The notes under the pieces are model-generated. The model was not told the DNA's origin. It ran no database searches and saw nothing but the letters and a program-made list of their open reading frames with translations. Shown piece by piece: positions 58,109 through 64,000 of a stretch of DNA of 64,000 nucleotides (position 1 is its first letter; each line of letters opens with the position of its first letter). Source of the stretch: Campylobacter concisus. Lineage in GTDB: Bacteria; Campylobacterota; Campylobacteria; Campylobacterales; Campylobacteraceae. The DNA lies in contig NZ_CP060707.1 in assembly GCF_003048675.2 (NCBI RefSeq), positions 372,001 through 436,000 on the forward strand, given 5' to 3'. The translations under genes were made by a program, and so were the position numbers.

Positions 58109-58666
58109 TTACTGCTTATTTTTATAAAAGTTTTTTCTTATGTCATTAAGAATTTTTGGAGTGATTTGATTTATATAAAAGTCTATTCTTTTTACCATGA
58201 TCTGTGTAGTAGTTTTCTATTTTATTAAATTTTTCATCGTTTGTAGGTTCATCTATATATCCAAAATTTCCAAAAGTACTCATACAAATAAAATTCTGAG
58301 GCTAAATTTTTAAAAAGTATAAAAAAATCTACTATGTTTCCGTTTCTATCTTGTGTTCCGCCTTTAAACTCAATTATATTGCCATTGGCCGTAACGCTCC
58401 ACATAGACATATCGTCATAACAAAAAAACTCCATATCTTGTCTTTGCAAATAATGGCGCACTCTTTTATATCTATTGCCCGACCTAGATTGTCTTCATTA
58501 TAATCACGTAAAACTTTTACAGAATAGTCATCATTGCCTATTTTTAAAAATAATAATTAGATGCGTCTTTGTATTTAAAATTTGGTATTTCATCTTTTCC
58601 CATACCATTGCAAGCCAGCAATAATATTAATAAAAATGCACTATTTAAAAATTTGAAAAAATTCAT
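58109..58666 (-). pseudogene. Broken lipoprotein gene in the immunity region
   Basis: From ATG 58666 the frame starts with a lipoprotein signal (MNFFKFLNSAFLLILLLACNG, lipobox Cys at 19) and stops after about 41 codons at a T run. Meaningful sequence continues in other frames: FLKIGNDDYSVKVLRDYNED, then MEFFCYDDMSMWSVTANGN (part of 58249-58461), then EPTNDEKFNKIENYY, and a possible end at 58109. At least three homopolymer-type indels are needed to join them. A former small periplasmic lipoprotein, probably another immunity gene. Confidence 0.6.
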
Positions 58667-58669
58667 ATT

Positions 58670-59248
58670 CTATGATCCCTCAATAATGTATCCATCGGGA
58701 TTTTTTATTAGAAATTTTTTAACAGCATCCGCGTCATATCCTTCGCAATCGCCTTCACACTGAAAGTCTATGATTTTTGTTAGAGGTGAAATAATGATCG
58801 AATTTTCTTTTTTGTTTAACTCATAGCAGCTAGTTAAGTTGCTATTTGTGCCATTTAAAGAGTAGCTATTGATGACACAAAGATTTTTCTTTTTATTTAT
58901 ATCCGTAAAAAACACTGACTTTGTTTCATCAAAGATATCTATAATGTCAGGTTCTATTAAGGTTTTATCCGTGTTTAAAAGCGCCATTTGTGTTTTGTTG
59001 TTTTGTGTTTTTAAAAACGCAAGTACAGCTAAAGCACCGTCTAGTTTTACTACGACTGGTTTATGAGGCATTGTATCTTTGCTATCTATTTTGCATTGCT
59101 CCCAGTCATCTTTTATCCATTGGCTTTGAAGCTTTTTAGAGATAAACATGCAGTTTATTTCGGCTCTATTGGCATTTTTTGGAGGCTCGTACGCATATAA
59201 ATTTAAACTCATTAGAAAGCTTAATAATAGTATGGTTTTAAATTTCAT
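58670..59248 (-). CDS. Exported protein sharing a signal peptide with the immunity paralogs
   Basis: A 192-residue protein starting at ATG 59248 with MKFKTILLLSFLMSLNLYAYEPP, almost the same signal peptide as at 61733-62521 and 57257-58048, but joined to a different mature domain (VKLDGALAVLAFLKTQ, LNTDKTLIEPDIIDIFD, FQCEGDCEGYDADAV). The shared leader on unrelated bodies suggests recombination between cassettes. Likely periplasmic; function unknown. Confidence 0.65.
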   Translation of the reverse strand: MKFKTILLLSFLMSLNLYAYEPPKNANRAEINCMFISKKLQSQWIKDDWEQCKIDSKDTMPHKPVVVKLDGALAVLAFLKTQNNKTQMALLNTDKTLIEPDIIDIFDETKSVFFTDINKKKNLCVINSYSLNGTNSNLTSCYELNKKENSIIISPLTKIIDFQCEGDCEGYDADAVKKFLIKNPDGYIIEGS

Positions 59249-59250
59249 AG

Positions 59251-59802
59251 CTATTTTATAGGTGTATCGCAAGGTGTTCTTTTTGATATGCTTTTTAGCT
59301 TCATCTTGCCATTTTTAAGTGTTTTTAGTACAAAATACTCTTGTTTGCAAATATCTGTATCATTTTCTAGGTACTGAACTAGCATTAGAGTGCTATCTTC
59401 TCTAGTGGTAAGCAAAGTATATCCTGCTAAAAAATTATTCCCAACTGCAAAGTTGGCAAGATTATTATCAAATTTACTCATTCCATCTACTTTTACGCTC
59501 TCGCCTGCACTTAAGTCCTCAACTGTTCTATAATAACAACTAGTGCCACAACTATGCGTGACTATCATATACTTACCTGCAAAATTTATGTAAAAATCTT
59601 GCTGATTACCTACGTATTTACCGGCACTATCTCTATATTTTCCTTCTTCATCTTTTTTGTAACTATTTGGAATTTTTATCTCACCTTTATATACTTCTTT
59701 AACCTTATATTTGTCAAATTTAGCTTCCAGTTTTTGCTCCAGCTCAGCACCAAAAGCTGATGTGAGCAAAGCAAAAATAAGCACCATTCTATTTAACTTC
59801 AT
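59251..59802 (-). CDS. Exported protein directly after the lysozyme-like effector, candidate immunity protein
   Basis: A 183-residue protein with signal peptide MKLNRMVLIFALLTSAFG and a beta-rich mature part with Cys residues in VTHSCGTSCYYRTVE and near the C-terminus (DICKQEY, RTPCDTP). It begins 10 nt after the end of the GH104-type lysozyme frame, with AAGGAG before the ATG, so it is the natural candidate for a periplasmic inhibitor of that enzyme. No known inhibitor family is recognised. Confidence 0.7.
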   Translation of the reverse strand: MKLNRMVLIFALLTSAFGAELEQKLEAKFDKYKVKEVYKGEIKIPNSYKKDEEGKYRDSAGKYVGNQQDFYINFAGKYMIVTHSCGTSCYYRTVEDLSAGESVKVDGMSKFDNNLANFAVGNNFLAGYTLLTTREDSTLMLVQYLENDTDICKQEYFVLKTLKNGKMKLKSISKRTPCDTPIK

Positions 59803-59812
59803 AACATCTCCT

Positions 59813-60460
59813 TTAATCTAAAAATCTTTTAATCTCTTCATCATCTATAGCCAAGTCACTTATGTCTCTTTTTTCTAATTCCAAATGATGCATATAGTGT
59901 TCCAAAAACTCTTCCATAGTTATAGTTCTCTGTTTATATGGAGAATCTGGCATACTAGCCCATTCTCGATTTAATCTTTTATTTATACTGTCTGTTCTAC
60001 TCCTAACTGCCTCATCAATTTTGTCATTAATTATTAGTTTTAGAGCGTCTCTTGTATGTTTTATTAATACAAGACATGCTTTGTCCTGATTTGCTGGTGA
60101 AAAATCAGTGATATTGTAAGTTTTTCCGTACTTTTTGATAATTGTATCCCAAGTATCAGGCATTATCTGATAGGCTCCGGCAGCAGTTGAATTAACAGAT
60201 TTTACATAATATCTTGGATGATCTGAAAAGTCTTTTCCGTAATCTTTAGTAAATAACTTTCCACCGACATTTATTTCGTATCCGTTATTTCCACTTGTTC
60301 CTTCGCCGTATTTTATGGCACACATAAAGGCTCTTATTCTAAGGATTCTAATATCTCCATCCGTCTTTACCCCAACCCCTCTATCCCCATCCACCCACAT
60401 ACCTTTATCTACTCTAGTTATGCTCTTTGATTCATTAAAAGAGTTTATAAAGCTATCCAT
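59813..60460 (-). CDS. GH104 (lambda R-like) lysozyme domain, surviving C-terminal frame of the effector
   Basis: The longest intact piece of the broken effector, from an internal ATG at 60460. Residues about 40-160 match the lambda endolysin/GH104 lytic transglycosylase class: RAFMCAIKYGEGTSGNNGY with the catalytic Glu53, VGGKLFTKDYGKDFSDHPR, SVNSTAAGAYQIMPDTWD, DFSPANQDKACLVLI and LNREWASMPDSPYKQRT. It would cleave peptidoglycan glycan strands. The first 26 residues equal those of the M23 protein frame at 63000-63722. Whether this internal ATG is used is unknown; no good ribosome site is seen. Confidence 0.75.
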   Translation of the reverse strand: MDSFINSFNESKSITRVDKGMWVDGDRGVGVKTDGDIRILRIRAFMCAIKYGEGTSGNNGYEINVGGKLFTKDYGKDFSDHPRYYVKSVNSTAAGAYQIMPDTWDTIIKKYGKTYNITDFSPANQDKACLVLIKHTRDALKLIINDKIDEAVRSRTDSINKRLNREWASMPDSPYKQRTITMEEFLEHYMHHLELEKRDISDLAIDDEEIKRFLD

Positions 60461-60758
60461 ATTATCTTTGCTTAGTAGGTTGATACCATACTTGGTATCT
60501 TTATTTATCTTTGTTTGACCTGTTTGGTTTGTATTGCTTTGGTTTTGATAGTTTGTGGAATTTGCTTCATCTATGTAAATTTGATATCTCTTATTTGTAC
60601 TATCTTCACTCTTTAGCCCTTTAGTAAGTTTGTCATCTTCATAGATATTTATATCTTGCTTAGATATATCTTTATCTATATATAAGTAGCCACTTTTTAT
60701 TTACTAAGGCATCATCATGATTTAGACTAGCTTTTTAAAAACTCTTCTCTTTTTATAG
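60381..60758. repeat. Shared effector linker, left copy (direct repeat of 63643-64000)
   Basis: From 60381 the sequence is the same as from 63643 (offset 3262) for more than 300 bp, ending in the poly-T at 60694-60698 where this copy has one extra T. Similarity continues to about 60736 with further small indels. The repeat ends on the toxin-domain side at CTATCCCC, exactly where the two proteins part after WVDGD(R). Confidence 0.85.
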
Positions 60759-61080
60759 CATGCTCAAATTCATATATGATTAGCTTATCATCTTTAAATT
60801 AATATATAGAGGTATCTTTATATCTATCCTTATATGGTTTTTTTACCATATACGCTTTTGTATTTACTTTATCCTTCTCCCCTTCAAGATATGCAAAAAA
60901 ATACTATAGTATGACCACCTTGCTTTAGCTTATCTAGATCATCTATAAGATCTGAAATTTTTAAATCTTATCTCTTTACCCTTTTTATCTTTTAGCTCTA
61001 CCACCTCTCTAGGTTTTTTTCTTTAGATACTTCGTTATACTCTATGCTCTTTATCACCATATATCCCCAAAAGTACCTCT

Positions 61081-61731
61081 TTATATCTCTTTTGTCTCCT
61101 TTTTTTCTTGTTTATATATAGCCTTTAGGCTTATCTCTTCATTTGTCTTAAATGGATACTCATTATCAGAGACTACATTTACTATATGATCTGTTATATC
61201 TCTTAAAGATACCTTGTTTGTATGGTTATAGCTACCACCACTTTTATCTTTATATCCTATAGATATGATAGCTGTACCAGTATAGGCATGTATGCTTTTA
61301 GTATCATAAATTTTACTTAGATCAGATGAATAGACTATAAGCTTAGTATCTTTCTTATCATTTCTATCTATAGGGATATTAAATGTAGCCCTATATGAGT
61401 TTTTCATATCTGAGTCTTTATTTTTAACTAAAGATGTACTCTCATATATACTCTTATCACCGCAGTGGTGAAGATATACCTTATCTATATCACTAGCTTC
61501 ACCTTTTTCGTTTTCAATGATGAGATTATCTAGTGTTAGAGCTAGGCTTGAGCTAGATGTTGATGTAGGTTCTGCATTATTACCAAGAGCTAGACGAAGC
61601 TTCATATCAAACATAGCTGAGTCTTTATCATCTCTAAGGGTAAAGTTATTCTCCTTAGCGAAATTTAGAAGGTTGAAATTTAGATATTCGTCTTTAGATG
61701 AGGGGAGGGGGAAGTTATGAAGAGTAGGCAC
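61081..61731 (-). CDS. N-terminal domain of the frameshifted effector
   Basis: A 216-codon frame from GTG 61731 (VPTLHNFPLPSSKDEYLNF...), with ribosome site AGGAG directly upstream. It has no signal peptide and looks beta-rich (LALTLDNLIIENEKGE, KVYLHHCGDKSIYES, YTGTAIISIGYKDKSGG). I do not recognise the fold. It would be the delivery or structural part of the full-length effector; the frame is lost at 61081 and resumes out of frame. No secretion-system core gene lies in this window, so the delivery route is unknown. Confidence 0.6.
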   Translation of the reverse strand: MPTLHNFPLPSSKDEYLNFNLLNFAKENNFTLRDDKDSAMFDMKLRLALGNNAEPTSTSSSSLALTLDNLIIENEKGEASDIDKVYLHHCGDKSIYESTSLVKNKDSDMKNSYRATFNIPIDRNDKKDTKLIVYSSDLSKIYDTKSIHAYTGTAIISIGYKDKSGGSYNHTNKVSLRDITDHIVNVVSDNEYPFKTNEEISLKAIYKQEKKETKEI

Positions 61732-61732
61732 A

Positions 61733-62521
61733 CTACTCCTCTTTTCTATTCTCTGGCAAAACTAAGTGACCATTTTTATCTATTAGGGAGTATTGGACTA
61801 AGACTATATAAATTAGATCATGGATTTTATAATTACCATAATTGCCGGTATAGTCATCATACTTTCTTAAAAACTCAGCATAAGGCTTATCATCTGTATT
61901 TTTAATACCATTTAGCTCTACTTCTGAGTAAAGTATAGGCACATACTTTAAAGTATCTTCAAAGACCTCTTTAAATTTCTCATAGTCTTCGCCGTAAATT
62001 CTCTTAAATAGCTCTTTGTCGTTTTTATAAAGAAGTAAAGCTAGTTTAGCAGTATAGCTTCTATAGTGTGATTTTATGCAGTGAATAGTATTTGACATAA
62101 CATCAGTATCGTTGCAATTTACCTCAAATTTTTTATAACTACGTGCTATGCACTTTTTCTTACTGTTTTTTATTCTATCCCTATTTATCTTTTCGGCTTG
62201 AACCTTTAAATTTGGTTTTTCTTTTACGATTAGATTATAAAGATCAGCAAAGTAGTTATCTCTAAAAGAGTTATAGTCTGACTGGCATATTAAATCTTCT
62301 AAAGAATACTTTTTAAATTTATACTTGCCACTATCGTCATAGCATTTAAAGCTAGGATCAATAAAGTCACTGCCATAGTCTGCGTCACACCATACCAAGG
62401 TATCAACCTGTTTATAATCATCACTAGCTTTTTTGGTAGCTATACTAGGGTTCATAGGCTCAAAAGCACTTAAATTTAAGCTTATTAGAAAGCTTAATAA
62501 TAATATAGTTTTAAATTTCAT
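61733..62521 (-). CDS. Exported putative immunity protein, paralog of 57257-58048
   Basis: A 262-residue protein with signal peptide MKFKTILLLSFLISLNLSA and a mature helical domain with several Cys (VWCDADYG, FKCYDDSG, LICQSD, KKCIARS, VNCNDTD). It lies between the M23-type effector (right) and the GH104-type effector (left) and stops 2 nt before the latter's start. Its paralog lies after the GH104 effector's own downstream genes. Most likely a periplasmic immunity protein, but which toxin it blocks cannot be read here. Confidence 0.75.
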   Translation of the reverse strand: MKFKTILLLSFLISLNLSAFEPMNPSIATKKASDDYKQVDTLVWCDADYGSDFIDPSFKCYDDSGKYKFKKYSLEDLICQSDYNSFRDNYFADLYNLIVKEKPNLKVQAEKINRDRIKNSKKKCIARSYKKFEVNCNDTDVMSNTIHCIKSHYRSYTAKLALLLYKNDKELFKRIYGEDYEKFKEVFEDTLKYVPILYSEVELNGIKNTDDKPYAEFLRKYDDYTGNYGNYKIHDLIYIVLVQYSLIDKNGHLVLPENRKEE

Positions 62522-62543
62522 ATCTTAGTCCTTTATAAATTTA

Positions 62544-63003
62544 TTAATCAGGTAAATATCTTGATGTAAATTTATAGACATCTACATTGCTATTTTTTTC
62601 CTCAAATAGCCATAACTCACAGCTATTTTCAGGGCTTGTATCAAATAGTTGAACCAAAAGAGTATTTTTTTATTTATCCATTTAAAATCAAAGTCATAAG
62701 AATAGTTATTTGCATCGTGGGTTATATATCTTGTGTTTTTCATACGCTCTATATCTTTTAACTCTGGCTTAGGCGGATAGCATTAAAACATAATCTTTCC
62801 ATACATCTAATATGGTGTTTTCGTAATAAGTAAACTTAGTTTCAATCCAAAATTTTTCTTCACAAGCTTTTTACAATCTTTATTTAAAAAAACTTTTTAG
62901 GTACTGCCTTTTTCTCCCAACTATTATCATAGTCATCTGTCGCAAATGAAAAATTTACAGCTACAAGTAAAGCTAAGACTATTTTTAAAAATGTATTTTT
63001 CAT
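62544..63003 (-). pseudogene. Broken exported-protein gene after the M23 effector
   Basis: ATG 63003 overlaps the effector stop (ATGA) and opens with a good signal peptide (MKNTFLKIVLALLVAVNFSFA), then ends after about 40 codons at a T run. Coding-like sequence goes on in other frames: ENTILDVWKDYVLMLSA, PKPELKDIERMKNTRYITHD, LVQLFDTSPENSCELWLFEE and KFTSRYLPD with a stop at 62544. About four indels separate the pieces. By position this was the cognate immunity gene of the M23 effector. Confidence 0.65.
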
Positions 63004-64000
63004 AGTATCTCTCCAAACGTGTTTTTATATCCCTCTTTTAGTATCTCTATAGGATCTGCTAAGTCTTTACGCCTTTTAAATTTATTATTTGGATCATTTG
63101 TGACGGTAAAGGCATCTTTTGTGTTGGCTCCATTTGTAAAGTACTCAAAGTGAAGCATAGTTACTATCTCGTTTTTAATTATTCCTGGATGCTTTCCATT
63201 ATTGATCATAAATCCTGCATATCCTATAACCTGACCTTTTCTCACCTTGTCACCTACTTTTACTTTTACTCTTGAAGGATCGACCTCTCCATATCTAATT
63301 ATGAAGCTACCAAATTCTACTGTGTCGTATTGTATCGTTATATGATTGGTTTTATAGTAAAAAGGACCAGCTTTTATTACTTCGCCATCAGCTATAGATA
63401 CTATCTCTACATTTGATGTAAAAGCTAATTCATTTGCATTTGTTCTAGCTATCCTGTCTGCATATAGATCTCTTGCAGCATGCTTTCTGCCACCAGGTCT
63501 ATCCCAATTAAATATAGCCTGACTCTCTCCTGTATCGCCTATCATAAGTGTCCAGTCAAATTCCATACCTTTATCATTTAAAGGCTTGATTTTTAGTGGA
63601 AAGACTATCTCATTTCCTATCTCTATCTTGACTAAGGCTTCCCTATCCCCATCCACCCACATACCTTTATCTACTCTAGTTATGCTCTTTGATTCATTAA
63701 AAGAGTTTATAAAGCTATCCATATTATCTTTGCTTAGTAGGTTGATACCATACTTGGTATCTTTATTTATCTTTGTTTGACCTGTTTGGTTTGTATTGCT
63801 TTGGTTTTGATAGTTTGTGGAATTTGCTTCATCTATGTAAATTTGATATCTCTTATTTGTACTATCTTCACTCTTTAGCCCTTTAGTAAGTTTGTCATCT
63901 TCATAGATATTTATATCTTGCTTAGATATATCTTTATCTATATATAAGTAGCCACTTTTATTTACTAAGGCATCATCATGATTTAGACTAGCTTTAAAAC
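63000..64000 (-). CDS. Large effector with M23/LytM-like peptidase C-terminus, 5' end outside window
   Basis: The frame is open from the right edge to the stop at 63000, so the start lies outside the window. Visible order: the shared Asp/Lys/Asn-rich linker (ASLNHDDALVNKSGYLYID, NSTNYQNQSNTNQTGQT, DSFINSFNESKSITRVDKG, MWVDGDRE), a short bridge, then an M23 domain: RKHAARDLYAD (HxxxD zinc motif), KVKVGDKVRKGQVIGYAG and MLHFEYF. In typical M23 enzymes the last motif is HxH; here the first His is Met, so catalysis may be altered although the zinc ligands remain. It would cut peptide cross-links in the cell wall. No signal peptide is visible in the part seen. Confidence 0.8.
   Translation of the reverse strand, partial: FKASLNHDDALVNKSGYLYIDKDISKQDINIYEDDKLTKGLKSEDSTNKRYQIYIDEANSTNYQNQSNTNQTGQTKINKDTKYGINLLSKDNMDSFINSFNESKSITRVDKGMWVDGDREALVKIEIGNEIVFPLKIKPLNDKGMEFDWTLMIGDTGESQAIFNWDRPGGRKHAARDLYADRIARTNANELAFTSNVEIVSIADGEVIKAGPFYYKTNHITIQYDTVEFGSFIIRYGEVDPSRVKVKVGDKVRKGQVIGYAGFMINNGKHPGIIKNEIVTMLHFEYFTNGANTKDAFTVTNDPNNKFKRRKDLADPIEILKEGYKNTFGEIL
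63643..64000. repeat. Shared effector linker, right copy (direct repeat of 60381-60758)
   Basis: The intact-frame copy of the shared segment. It carries T4 where the left copy has T5, and TTTAAAA at the very edge where the left copy has a longer T/A run. Confidence 0.85.

Larger units (their letters stand above)
59813..61731 (-). pseudogene. Frameshifted large effector with GH104 lysozyme C-terminus
   Basis: Reading from GTG 61731 leftward, the pieces join into one protein of roughly 640 residues only after several small indels between 60690 and 61085: an N-terminal domain (61081-61731), a middle region recoverable in shifting frames (ISDLIDDLDKLKQGGHTIVFF, KVNTKAYMVKKPYKDRYKD, YEFEHAIKREEF), the shared linker (LYIDKDISKQDINIYEDD to SITRVDKGMWVDGD) and a GH104 lysozyme domain. 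Each break is at a homopolymer, for example T5 at 60694-60698 where the sister copy has T4. The start follows the immunity stop directly with AGAGGAG in front. The intact relative is the gene at the right edge of the window. Confidence 0.75.

Noticed and set aside
54613-64000. Prophage lysis cassette as explanation of the GH104 and M23 domains
   Set aside because: Both enzymes are C-terminal ends of large proteins with a shared linker, and they are followed by periplasmic small proteins; no holin, spanin, tail or capsid gene is seen.

Overview
The window reads as a contiguous piece of a Campylobacter chromosome, most like the C. concisus group. The evidence is the low G+C, the dense short-spaced operons, and blocks of gene order that I recall from Campylobacter: ileS-small membrane protein-gatA-guaB ... 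murC ... mutS2; surA-like/gltX/maeB/upp/mqnA; aroE-SPOR-DUF1882-glyA-lysS-fur-cvpA-pilT-gatC; and coaX-hisG. The species is an inference. I saw no rRNA, tRNA or CRISPR array.

Layout. 1-4741: the tail of what looks like an aryl-polyene-type lipid pigment cluster (glycosyltransferase/acyltransferase fusion, thioesterase, LolA-like carrier, MMPL exporter). 4742-6579: an AT-rich insertion that looks like a retron. A short candidate msr/msd with matching a1/a2 ends precedes a reverse transcriptase with the NAxxH, YADD and VTG signatures fused to a TOPRIM-like domain; its frame is broken, or programmed to shift, at an A7 tract. 6589-30089: housekeeping genes (cinA, ileS, gatA, guaB, metX, xseB, tag, murC, mutS2, a GGDEF/EAL protein, dapE, surA-like, gltX, maeB, upp, mqnA). 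A membrane-anchored barnase-like RNase and its barstar-like inhibitor are spliced in between upp and mqnA. 30371-38634: a flotillin-like SPFH protein, a divergent nickel CO dehydrogenase with an altered C-cluster ligand motif, a Tat-signalled ABC importer, and arylsulfate sulfotransferase. 38788-47352: a minus-strand housekeeping run. 47477-50603: a YfgM-like/BamB-like pair, coaX and hisG. 50604-51282: non-coding DNA built of a diverged tandem repeat of about 250 bp. 51283-54422: a PLP enzyme, a small protein, a ModE-like regulator and FdhD.

54613-64000 is the accessory end of the window, all on the minus strand. Two large secreted-toxin-like proteins share a near-identical middle segment but carry different peptidoglycan-hydrolase ends: an M23/LytM-like domain on the right (running off the window) and a GH104 lambda-lysozyme-like domain on the left. 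Each is followed by small exported proteins, two of them clear paralogs, as expected for periplasmic immunity proteins. The left effector and two putative immunity genes are broken by several homopolymer indels, while the housekeeping genes nearby are intact. The best candidates for something undescribed are this effector/immunity array, the retron and the altered CO dehydrogenase.
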